NCBI RefSeq assembly: GCF_040954835.1
Contig: NC_090711.1
Span: 7,323,501 to 7,387,500, forward strand
Direction of reading: 5' to 3'
Length of the DNA stretch: 64,000 bases
DNA from: Lepisosteus oculatus
Taxonomy: Eukaryota > Chordata > Actinopteri > Semionotiformes > Lepisosteidae
Of the stretch, positions 37,282 to 47,926 are shown piece after piece (the stretch's first letter is position 1; every line of letters begins with the position of its first letter). Both the position numbers and the translations under genes were made by a program. The notes below the pieces were generated by a model that did not search any database, had not been told where the DNA came from, and saw only the letters and a list, made by a program, of their open reading frames with translations.

Positions 37282-40200
37282 CTACGTCCGGCGCCGCTTG
37301 GCCCCGCTGGGGCTGGAGGGGTTACTGTTGGCGTTCAGCACTTTCTCAGTCACTCGGTTCCTCTTCCTCTTCTCTGCAGCCTCCTTCGATGTGCTCTCAC
37401 CTGAACCCTTCTCTTTGTCTTTCTCCTTGTCTTTGCTGTTGGCCCTTTCTGCCATCTTCACAGAGGAGTTGCTGCCTGCAAGGGAAGAAATCGGGCAATT
37501 CAGGAAAACAGTTCCCATTTCCAGATTTTTTTCCCCCAATCACAGTGCTCTTTGCCCTTGAGGCTTCAAAGACAACTGCAGAACTCGGAATCGATTGCTT
37601 ATACAGTACACTGGACATTTTGTAAAGCAACAATTGCAATCAGATGTTCTGCGTCAATATCTGAAACAAAAAAAGAACTTTAAAACAAAGAATAAGATCA
37701 GGACAACAAAAGGTGTGCCTTTTGATGGACATTTTAGGAAAGGTGTACTCAAATACCAGATCTTCCCATCCACTGCAGTAAGACTCTTTGGTGAAACAAG
37801 TACATTCATTACATATTTATAAGTTAAACAAATTAAACAGCTGCTGATGCAAAACCCCTGCAGCTGGATGTCCTGGAAGGTCCAGTATGCATGTACCAGA
37901 ACCATGGTAGGGCATAGAAATCCACAGAATCTAAAGGGATGAGGATCATTTATTTAACCTGTTAACCCTACAGGAGATCAAAAAGAAAAAAAACAAAACA
38001 AATTCTGCTAATGGCACTGTTTGCTGTCCCAACCAACCAAATGTTTTTGAAAGGAAATTGTTTATTTGCTAGAACATGCAGAACTATTCTGTTTGGTAAA
38101 AATGCCCGTGATGTGAAGTGTATAATTTCCCTTGGTTGCTTTCCTCCTTTTTCACTGCACAAAGGAAGGACAAGCAGGACTAGGAGCACACAGAAAAAAG
38201 TATATGCTTCGGCTGTCATATTCCCCAGATTCTTTACATTACTTTTTATCATCCTGAACTCTTAAAATACACTGAAACCTGAGTTCCCGACACAGAGTTT
38301 TTCTGGAGAACCACGCACAAATGAAATCAATCAACAGATGACATTGCACATCCGTCCCCAAGACATGCTTTTAATGTCCTCTCAATATATAAATAAGGAT
38401 TTGCCTGTTTCAAAGGGAGAAATCCATGATGTTTGTACACCTTGTGGTAACTGAAACAATTCAACGGCCATGTGATATGAGTTGGTCTCTAGTGAGGTCA
38501 TATTGGATTGTTGGAACAGAGTGAAAGCATTCTTCTGTCCATACCTCTCACAATCCTGGCCAGCCAAAGTGGGTCTCAGACCTTAAAAATGAGAGATAAA
38601 TGACCAGAATGAGGGACACCAGTTTCTGTCAGCAGAAGGTGCCAAAGTGCTGCAATAGCACAGCCAACATCTAACTAGAAAATGAAAACAAGCCAACCAA
38701 ATAAACATATTAAGCGAGAACCTTCTTCCATGGTTGCAGGTGGGTCTCGTTCTTCTTTGATTTCATCCTTGACTTCTTCTTCGACCACCAGTTTTCCTGC
38801 ATGCCAGCAAAGAACTAAACTTAGAACATATTCTAGTAATGAACAGAAATGATATGTTTTCACTCATGGCATAATATTTTTCAGATTGTATGACACTGCA
38901 GAAAGTGCTAGAGACAAACGTCTCATCAACTACAAAAAACTGAAAATGTCTACTAACATTTAAATATGACTAAAGAAGCAATCAATATTTACAAATCAGG
39001 AATGTCAAGGATTGTTGTGAACAATCAGTCAGGAATGTTTTTGTAGTGAGGCGTGAGTCGGTCTTACCTTCTTTGACTTCTTGAATAATTTCCTCTGGCA
39101 GAACAAAACTTTTTTCCGAGTTTGGGAAAGGCAAGATTTCGGATTCATGCTGCAGACAACAGAAACAAAAAATTACAACATTTATATTATATTTAATAAT
39201 TAATATATTTGAATATTTTAAGTTTCAATATTTAATATATACAATAATACATATTTCTACAGTCTTAATAGGACAAGAGGAAAACTTTTAGTTTTAGTAA
39301 ACTGAGAATCTATCTTTCACACTGCTGCAGACATGGACACAATTGCTGCATACATTATTTCCAGCTAGTAGCACCTAAAACACCTTTTTATGTTTATATT
39401 AGCTCTTAGTCATTGTAGTAAAAATGATCTAATCTTAGCAACACATTAAACATAATATCTGCTTATCTACTTAAGGGTTTCGGGAGGAGCTGGAGCCTAA
39501 CCCCACATACAATGAGCTCAAGGCGAAATACACCCTGGATGAGATAGCAGTCCATCACAGGGCATACAAAGCAGACACAGAAGCAAACACCCACAAACTG
39601 ACTACACAGGCAATTTCAGTAGTGCCACAAATAAACAGGATGCAACTACCAATAACCACTGCATACTAACCAGAGCTTGCATGTCGTACATTGTCCCCAG
39701 ATGATCCCAAATCACTTTCGAGGAAACCTGCCGTCCAATATTCTGGCTAAATTTATCCCGAATGCAGATCATGTGGAAATGACGATTAACTCCTAAGACA
39801 AAATACATTTATACACACACAACAAAATGGTAAGGTTTAAATAAGAATTAAAACCCTTAAACACAATCCCACATTGGACTAGACTGGTCCTTTTTTAACA
39901 TTAATAGGTTTTACTATACAGGCCTGGTCAGTAACCTTGTAGTCCACACCATCTCTTGGTTTGCCCTAAGAGAGAGGACGCAACCCAATGCTACAGACTA
40001 GATATTCTTGTTGGCCCCTGTAGGTCTGCTGCACCCACCTTTTCATGATTCAGAATTTGATCAGTCAGCCCTGGGAGGAGGCAGGTGATGAGTGAATGAA
40101 AATCTGCTCAAGCGCCCTACCTCCACAAGTGGCAGCTGTTTTGAGCGGAAAAGCTGCTTATGGACAACTCTCTTTTTAGAATAACATAACAGATGGATAA

Positions 40201-41308
40201 TCATCTGGTAACATGGAAAAAAAAAGATCAAATATATCCTAAATTCTAGAAGCTTCCGGTTGTCTTTAATGAAGCATCTTCCATTCTTTTTCTGATGATG
40301 ACATAATTTTATATTGCGGTATTACTTTCTTTTACACTATTATTTCACCTCGTGGGGTAACTGTACAAAGCACGATATACAGTACATCTGTTCAATGCCA
40401 ACAAACCAAAAAGTTAAATGGGAAAAAAACTAAGCTGCTCGACACAGTTCATTCAAACATTGGCAAATGAATAAATCCTAAAGGTCCTGGCGTACCGAAC
40501 TATAAATATAAACAGTTCCATTATACAGGCAGCGTTATCCATGATGTTCTTACATCTGCTGATAACTAAAACAATTCAACGGCCATGTGATATGAGTTGG
40601 TCTCTAGTGAGGTGATATTGGATATATAACAGAGCTATACAGAAGCTTTAGTCTTCGTCTCCTGGCTTGTACACCAGGGGGAGACGGCTCTGTTGTTTAC
40701 TACGAATTGTCTCGTCGTATAAAAAAACAATTACGAGATTAATATTGATCACATTTAAAAATTATGTACAGTATAAACGATTAACAGTAACATCAATGTA
40801 GATGTATTGTGCGATACCATTAGTCGATTTTAAGATATTTGCAAGGTCTCTCAAGTTGTAAAAACGGTCCCAAGGAGGACAAACAGAACGCCCATCTACC
40901 CTAACAAAATACGATATCTGAATGTGTGTTTTTACTATGGCATAGGTTTTCTCCATCTTGTACTGTATTTGAGCAGCAGTTGCCAAATTCACTATTTGAG
41001 GTAGGATTTTCAGTTTCCAATATCTTCCTTTTCTTCCTCAATAGTACCCTAGTTAGCGTGGCTGGCGGCAACGGCTCCTCAGTCGGTGACCTAACTACTC
41101 AACACCGAGGATTCATAGGCCTTAAAAGTGGCGGCATCATTTGTCGTAGTTCATAATCATTTGCAGTCTTACCTACGGGTTTGTGGCCCAGCATAGCATG
41201 AAAAAGGCAGACCTCCACTTCTTGGCTCCATATTACCGACTCCTCCACCGGACTAGACCCCGAATCTGCCTGTTTTTCATCAGCTGGGACGGCCTCTGCT
41301 TCTCCCAT
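37282..41308 (-). CDS. mrgbp: MRG/MORF4L-binding protein (MRGBP), EAF7 family
   Basis: Five coding exons on the minus strand, 41308-41173, 39792-39671, 39149-39068, 38796-38722 and 37475-37282, total 609 nt (202 aa; human about 204). All junctions have GT-AG and phases 1,0,1,1 that rejoin correctly. The protein is a subunit of the nuclear NuA4/TIP60 histone acetyltransferase complex and binds MORF4L1 (MRG15). The conserved EAF7/CT20 region spans about residues 26-115, with [36 protein letters not shown] and [16 protein letters not shown]. An acidic stretch follows ([15 protein letters not shown]), then a lysine-rich linker and the basic tail ending [15 protein letters not shown]. The start at 41308 gives MGEAEA as in relatives; an in-frame ATG at 41380 would add 24 residues without homology. 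The donor after exon 4 (G|GTTCTC) is weak, but is the only one that keeps frame and conservation. Confidence 0.95.
38422..38508. repeat. 87-bp repeat copy A in mrgbp intron 4
   Basis: Aligns without gaps to 40537-40623 (offset 2,115). The core 'acaattcaacggccatgtga' and 'tgagttggtctctagtgagg' is identical in both copies; differences cluster at the left end. Source family unknown. Confidence 0.85.
39464..39616 (+). repeat. Partial L2-like fish repeat in mrgbp intron 2
   Basis: 'gctggagcctaaccccacat', 'aggcgaaatacaccctggat' and 'gcagtccatcacagggcata' are in the order of the family at 8521 and 35756. Only the left third is present, in the antisense orientation relative to mrgbp. Confidence 0.6.
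40537..40623. repeat. 87-bp repeat copy B in mrgbp intron 1
   Basis: Partner of 38422-38508. It has the same orientation and is equally intronic, in a different intron of the same gene. Confidence 0.85.
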
Positions 41309-41694
41309 TTTTTCTGAATCTTCTAGCAGGAAAAGGTCGTGCTCAGCAAAAAAGAGTAAAATAGCGCCCTCTAACAACATGAAGAAGGAGCTGCAATCTC
41401 GGTTTGGCCTATTTTATGCTAAGACCTTTTTTTAAAAAAAATCCGTTTTTATCGCTATATGTTTATATTATTGTTATAGTTAATTATGATTATTTTTATA
41501 ACAAATTACTTTCAAAATTCTATAATAACAATTATTATGCTAAATTATTCATAAATATTATATTTATCATAAATTGTCATATTATTATGATTATGATTAT
41601 GATGATTATTATTATTATCAAAATAACACTAGAAAGAAAGAAAAAAACATAATCAAGGAGATTTTCAATAGTAGATTCTGGGTCAGCATATTCT

Positions 41695-42115
41695 GTCAGG
41701 GTATATCGCAACATAAGGGCTTCATGTCGCGATATGGGAGCGGGGCCTTTTTGCCGGGTATGTCATATCGCGATACAGTGGCTTCATGTCGCGATATGGG
41801 GGCGGGGCCTTTTGGCCGAGGTATGTCATATCGCGATATAGGGGCTTCATGTCGCGACATGGGGATGGGGCCTTTTTGCCGGGGTATGTCATATCGCGAT
41901 ATAAGGGCTTCATGTCGCGATATGGGGGCGGGGCCTTTTTGCCAGTGTATCTCATATCGCGATATTAGGGCTTCATGTCGCGATATGGGAGCGGGGCCTT
42001 TTTGCCAGGGTATGTCATATCGCGATATAAGGGCTTCATGTCGCAACATAGGGCGGGGCATTTTTGCTGGGGTTTGTCGTATCGCGATATATGGACTTAA
42101 TGTTGCGACAGTGGT
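41695..42115. repeat. 63-bp tandem array of TCGCGA palindromes and GC boxes
   Basis: Seven units start (at 'ttcatg') at 41721, 41783, 41846, 41909, 41972, 42035 and a changed last unit at 42097, so the spacing is 62-63 bp. Most units contain two TCGCGA hexamers, often extended to ATATCGCGATAT or GTCGCGAYAT, and one GC box of the type GGGGCGGGGCC. I count 11 intact TCGCGA. Degenerate copies of the palindrome continue to about 42190. The array begins about 390 bp upstream of the mrgbp ATG. Because the period is a multiple of three, both strands stay open (182 and 148 codons), but the repeated peptide has no coding signature. Confidence 0.95.
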
Positions 42116-42368
42116 GCCATGACAGTGATGCGGCAGTCGCAATGGGTATCGCGATGTGATCCTGATTTGCGCTCCTATCGTGACATGCTATTGGAGTCGT
42201 GAACGCGCAGTGGATGCCTTGACATTCGTTGTCTGCTATTCAGTTTTGACCTCAGTGCGACTCTGTTAGATTGATCAGTAATTGGAAACCAATAGATGTG
42301 TTACTGTATATCCAGCGTGCTCATACACCACACACGGTACACACAGAACTTCCGCTGTGGCTCTTTAC

Positions 42369-42437
42369 CCAATCAGATTGTCGATTCTCACTCTTCACCC
42401 AATCGCTGCCCGGACTGTTCGGGAGTTTTAGCCAATC
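42369..42437 (+). promoter_or_regulatory. Triple CCAAT box
   Basis: CCAATC occurs at 42369-42374, 42399-42404 and 42432-42437, in the same orientation and 30 and 33 bp apart, in moderately CpG-containing DNA. Evenly spaced CCAAT boxes are typical of NF-Y promoters. Whether they serve mrgbp, 1.1 kb away on the other strand, or a plus-strand transcript is not known. Confidence 0.5.
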
Positions 42438-42439
42438 AC

Positions 42440-45400
42440 GGGTCTGAGAGCTGTTCAGGCTAGTAGCGCCTGCTGGATCTGCTTGTTTACTGTCAATGAG
42501 AATCTGTTTTTTAAATGCTTTACTTATTTGTAAAATAACTACATCGGCTTATTTTTAAAAACGTCTTTATTGATTCACAATGTCCCGTACTCGTCGAAAT
42601 AAATATTTTTTTTATTTGCAATATAACTGTCTCCGCTGCTTTCTGTAATGAATACATGGTATCTGAACAATTTTCATCGTAAGGTAGGGGAAACACCTTC
42701 TGCTTTGTACTTCAAAAATGAATAGAAATGTAAAGTCTATGATCATTATATTATTATGCTCGTGCTTTCAATTTGGTTTTTTTATTGTTAAATTATATCG
42801 ATCTTGAAACTAATACCTAAAAATGTGAATATGGACTCTCGTGTTGTACCAGCGGTAATTTGGAAACTGGTGTCTCTTCACCAATGAAAGGAGTACACAA
42901 GAAATACATTTTCGAGAACGTGGTAAAAAAAATAAAAGAAAACACCTAACCCAATGAACTAACATAGTAACTCCTTCCTAAATGTATGACTGTTTATTCG
43001 GGTAAAGGCTGCAAAGTCTGGGGTCAACTGATCAAAACTGAAATATCTGGTGGTCGTGACTTTGCTGTTTTGTACATCACAGCCAGGAAAAGAAGGCGCT
43101 ATATTCAAATACATTGAAACATCCACCCCACCCGACTAGACAGATTCGGAAAACAAATTGCCCTCACAAATTGCCTTAATCACAATCAGGCAAGTACCGA
43201 GTTTGTTGGTACCTGTAAACTTCCTTGTAGGTAGTCACTCGAATACCCGAAAAACAAGGCGCTATATGTCGGAAACGAAAGCAGCAGAAACGCTACTTAC
43301 AGCGACACAAACCGCAGCATTAACGATTGCGGTGAGTTTCGTCGTTTGTGCTGTTCGACGGGCGGGTGGGCAACTTCATGTAGCAGGACAAGCAAACATG
43401 TCTGGGTCATTACATTGCAGACTGCAGAAGACTCGACTTCACCTGAGGATCTAACACAGGCACCCACACCTGTGTCTTCAGAGGGCAGGTGTGTCCTCAC
43501 GCTGTATTCTACACCGAGGACTGGCCGGAAACACAAACATACACACCGCTTCGTGTTTGCGCATAAGACCCCTGTAAATACAAACACATGGATAATGACA
43601 GTTCATTCAATAATTCTGATATATGTTCACTTCTGTTACGTGAAAATAAATATATATGTTTCCAATATTGCCGCGGTCCGCAGGTGTCAGACGGTGGACT
43701 TTCCCGTGTTTCTTCTCGGATGTTGTTTCTTAGATGGGCCAACTTCACGGAGCTAGACTTATAAGTATAAAAAAATGCTCTAAAAAAAACACTTCTGACT
43801 CAGTACCTTAAAGGCTTTTGGGAGGGAGCTATATGTAACAACTCCTCTTCTGATTATGCAGCATGGCCATAGTTTATCAGAAGAGGGGAGAGGTTTCATT
43901 CTTTGTCAATGAGACAGTTAAGGATACTACTGTACAGTATGTCCTTGCTGGTCAAAAACAGATTGCAGCAGTGAGGTGAAATTTTAATGGAGTTCTAACA
44001 AAAGTGTGGGAGGTTTGAAGGCAGCAAGACAAATAAAGCTCAACTGCTGCTTCCCACAACTTATCCTGATGTAATTTCTCAGATTCCCATATGCACCACA
44101 CTCTTCCTCGCTTGTTTTGCATTCCTCCACCCAACTCCCACAGTTGCAGCTACCCCTTGGTTGCCTTTTTCTCCAACCATGGAGCTCGCAGCCTCCCTGT
44201 CCTATGGCCCTAAGCCATGCGGGCTAAGCCATCCTTTCACAAACTCAAGAAACGATTCTGCTGTAAACACAATTTTCACTTGCCTTAATTCCTTGTTAAA
44301 TAGAAGACTACAGATTGGAAGTAGGGGAACCTGAGCCAGAATGCATTATGTCAAAGTGTGGTACACAATTGTGAGCCTTTACTCTTAAGAATTCACTGGA
44401 CAAAATAAGGAAAGAAACTCCCTGAGATCCAGGCAATGTGTGAATGCTTTAATATGAGACAGACATCCATCACCTTCCCAGGCAATCTCATGTCTCTCAT
44501 TTCAACTTTTTGATTGAGTACAGGTGGACACCAGTGAGGAGTTCATGTTCAATCTCACACACCATAAACTGAAGATAATCCCCCTACAGAACCCTGAAAA
44601 GATTGTGTTTCTAGTCTGTGAAAGATTTGTTCAACACATGACACATCCTGGTCACACAGCTGTTGGTGATTGTAAATTTCCACCATTTTATGAAACGGGG
44701 TTCCTAATATTTTGGCCGTTGAGTGTATTTCATCACACTAACTGATTAAGGCATTTTATGACACAATCACTGGTTCAGTTCCTTCCAGGAAATCTATTCA
44801 GCGTTCACAGAAAGGTATCTGGATAATAAGTATGTCACTGAAATGTTGACTCACCCCCGAGACTGAAGAAGTCATTTTTAAATGTAGAAAAGGTTGCTTT
44901 AGATTGGCAATAGGACATATTTGTCAGTGATTTAAAATCTGTTTAACACTTACAGGTTCTGTGGTAAAATCTATTAAATGCTTAGATTAACATCTGATGC
45001 AGTTTCACAGCTGGGGAAGTGTTAATTTGTCTCACTGTTTTTAATGTGTTTGTCAGATGTGCAGAAAGGTTAGTCTATATTTAGTCTAGCTTGCTTTCCA
45101 AGAGAAGAAATCCTTCCAAACTGGAGAGTTACCAAGTAACATAGAGCATGGAAGGTTTATTTTTCAGAATGAAAAGTCTGAAATGTCCCTGAACTTTCTC
45201 ATTCCCAGAGGAAAGTGCATTGACTTCAGTTTTCTTTTCTTGACTGTTAAAACTTCCTGCCAGCTTCTTGGATATGTTTAGATTTCCCATGAGAAATATC
45301 TACTTGACAGTGATACAGATAATTGATTTTATATTGGATAATATGCCATAATATTGGATAACATGACTTTCTTTCAGTGCAATACAGGGGACAACAAAAT

Positions 45401-45560
45401 ATTCAAAAGAAAGACAACTTCCATGTGGAGCTCATTAAGCTTACCCCAGTGTCCATAGATCAAACATTCAGGTTCTGACTTTAACCAGTCGTAAACATCA
45501 ATAGAGACTTAAACAAGTAGGAGTGAAATTGACTAAGATTTTATTTATTTGGAAGACATA
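42440..45560. other. No confident gene between mrgbp and the SINE
   Basis: No exon is firmly supported. The only hint is 43266-43331: an ATG followed by 22 open codons and a strong donor GCG|GTGAGT, in CpG-containing sequence. I cannot find a matching second exon. Confidence 0.35.
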
Positions 45561-45571
45561 GCACTGTAAAA

Positions 45572-46073
45572 GCCAGCAGCCATATCACCCTGATGCTCTC
45601 AACTGGCTACTTGCTGAAGCAAAGCAGAGTTGAGCCTGGTCAGTACCTGGATGGGAGACCTCCTGGGAAGCTATGGTTGATGCTGGAAGAGGTGTTTGTG
45701 GGGCCAGCAGGGGGCACCCACGCTGTGGTTTATGTGAGTCCTAATGCCCCAGTATAGTGGCGGGGACACTATACTGTAGTGGGTGCCATTTTTCGGATGA
45801 GATGTTAAACTGAGGTCCTGTCTCTCAGTGGTCATTAAAGATACCTGGGCATTCCTCAATAAGAGTAGGGAGTTATCCTGGTGTCCTGGCCAAATTTTCC
45901 CCCTCTTACCGTGGCCTCTAAATTGTCCCCATGGATGATTGGCTTGCACTGGCCCTGCCATGGACTGGCGCCCTGTCCAGGGTGTACCCTGCCTTGTGCT
46001 CATTGCTTGCTGGTTAGGCTCTGGCTTCCCGCAACACTATAAAGTGGTTTGGCAAATGACATGACATGACATA
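45572..46073 (+). repeat. 5S-headed SINE, near-complete copy
   Basis: The head follows 5S rRNA in order: 'gccagcagccatatcaccct', 'gaagcaaagcagagttgagc', 'ctggtcagtacctggatggg', 'agacctcctgggaa'. A long central body follows ('gatgagatgttaaactgagg', 'tcctggtgtcctggccaaat'). The 3' part 'actggcgccctgtccagggt' and 'ggttaggctctggcttcccg' resembles fish LINE-type tails. It ends in short 'acatg' repeats. A perfect CTCF-type motif lies at 45704-45717. It is a retrotransposed element, not a 5S gene. Confidence 0.9.
45704..45717 (+). promoter_or_regulatory. CTCF-type motif inside SINE
   Basis: CCAGCAGGGGGCAC fits the core consensus CCASYAGRKGGCRS at 14 of 14 positions. The homologous place in the SINE at 34818 reads CCAGTAGGGGGTGC (13 of 14). 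Confidence 0.6.
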
Positions 46074-47865
46074 GTACTGTGATTGCTACTAATCATCTAG
46101 ACTCAAAATTATCATGTAAATGCTAACAATTCTCATTTTAGACAAAGGTTAAACACACTTTGTCACTTTTTATGTTCTTATTTCATTGTTGTGCTTTGGT
46201 TGTATTGCTGCTTCTTATGTTCAAACACCACTACCACAAACCACACTTTGAAACCCAGATGGTAAACTGCTTCATCTTTCATCTTCAATCAAAAAAGCAA
46301 TTTTAGGTGTGCCGTGTAAGTCTTGAAAGTTTCAAGTGGACTTTATTTTCCTGCATTTGTCATTTTAGTGGTTTGGTTTTTGGGAACATTGCAGGCAGGG
46401 CTGCATCCAGGGGTGTTATATCTTTTTATAATACTACCAATTGACAGACTAATGCTATCAACCTAGACATCAGCAGGAGTAATGACTTAGGAAAGACTGT
46501 AAAAACTATGGCTGCTAACACAATGGGGCATCCCATGATCATAATGTTCAGAGCTGTCAGTACTCCATGTCATGGTAGCATCATGACTCAAGCTTGTAAC
46601 TAGGCTTCAAGAGTGCAGCTTGTGTATTGTTCATATGTAGTGATGTGTTCCCTGGATATTTGCAAAGGATGGTATTTTCTGACACCCACTTTATCCTCTC
46701 CAACTTAGTAATTGCAGAGCACATGTCTGCAAGGAAAAAAAAATGCAAAAGCCCTCTAATACTTGTTGTGTAGATAATCAAGCCTGTGGTCACCTCCCCA
46801 GATAAACTCTACATGTTGTCTGTCTTGAGCAACAGGCATGCTCTTTTAATGCCAGGTGTTTATTTTTAAATTCTGGCTTGTATCAGACGATATCAAGATA
46901 CAGTGGCTTCGTTTAGAACTCAAAAGAAGGATCTAGTGCTCATGATAATTCTGTTCAAGTGCCTTGTTGAATGCTGATTTCATTCATATTAGTGAATTCA
47001 GTCAATATTAAATATGTTTATGTTGTCTTAGAAGTAAACTTTTCCTGAAGGTGGTCTTTACACAGTGATCTATATCTAACTTTAACTTATTAACTAAATT
47101 AACTTATTTCTTCTACGAAGTAAAATACTAATGCATAGTGATCTGTTCATTTAACACTTTGAATGCTTGTAGTGATTGAAAACATCATACTGTGTGTTTT
47201 TCTATATAACAAGAAATGCATACCGTACATAAAACAGTTGGAGAAATCTGTGCTAGAATTTGTTGAATGTGTTTAAAAAAATCATAGTACAGACCTGTCT
47301 TTCAGTGCACATACAAAAATGAGAAAGAATCAAATCACTGAATGTATGTTCTATATAAAAATACAATAAAACTAAGCTGACCAATGGCAACATCTTTTTA
47401 AATCTTAGCTAAAGTTAAACTTATTTAACCTGCTTAGCAACAAAGAAATCATAAAAGATGAATTGATAAACAACATACACTTCAGAGGGGAGTGCTAGAC
47501 AGAGTCAATGTTTTGTTTCAGTAGAATATTGATTAATTATTTGTGTTTTTATTTTGGTGCTCTATGTTTTGGCTCTACACCCCCTTTAAGCAACTCAGTT
47601 CCTCCCGTTAATAGAGGTTACACGTACAGTATAATCACTCTGTGCGTTTATACCCTTGGCTAGCTGTGGGCAAACTTGCTGGTTTGGATGTGTCTTGTAT
47701 GTTGGGAGCAGAAATGAGCTTCTTTGCTGAATCACTGGGTCTCCCTCTTGCTCTGCTGCAGTTGCTTCACTGCAGTCTTTGCTTTTCTTACTCTGCTACC
47801 GCATTGCCGTATTACAGGGGGTGCCCGCATTGCGCAGGGGAGACAAATGCTTCAACCCCCTCCCA
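46074..47865. other. Gene-free stretch before eef1a2
   Basis: AT-rich DNA without a recognisable exon or clear repeat. Confidence 0.4.
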
Positions 47866-47869
47866 GGGA

Positions 47870-47926
47870 CATAAAACTGCCTGGGCTGGAGCTAATAGTC
47901 CCTGCTGTCTGAGATCGCAGCCACAG
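47870..47926 (+). promoter_or_regulatory. Probable eef1a2 core promoter and noncoding exon 1
   Basis: A TATA-like ACATAAAA lies at about 47869-47876. About 50 bases later comes a strong donor GCCACAG|GTAAGAG (exon end 47926). Transcription would start near 47895-47905. The matching acceptor is CTCCCCTAG at 50244, leaving 62 nt of 5' UTR (50245-50306) before the coding ATG. A noncoding first exon is normal for vertebrate EEF1A genes. The link to eef1a2 is inferred from position and splice-site quality only. Confidence 0.45.

Noticed and set aside
41306-41380. Longer mrgbp start at 41380
   Set aside because: The extra 24 residues ([10 protein letters not shown]...) have no counterpart in MRGBP relatives, which begin MGEAE.
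41574-42122. 182-codon plus-strand and 148-codon minus-strand open frames with a 21-residue repeat
   Set aside because: Both arise because the 63-bp tandem unit is a multiple of three and lacks stops; the same array is open on both strands and the peptide has no family resemblance.
45572-45700. 5S rRNA gene
   Set aside because: The 5S-like head is diverged and is followed directly by a SINE body and tail, so it is a retrotransposon, not a functional rRNA gene.
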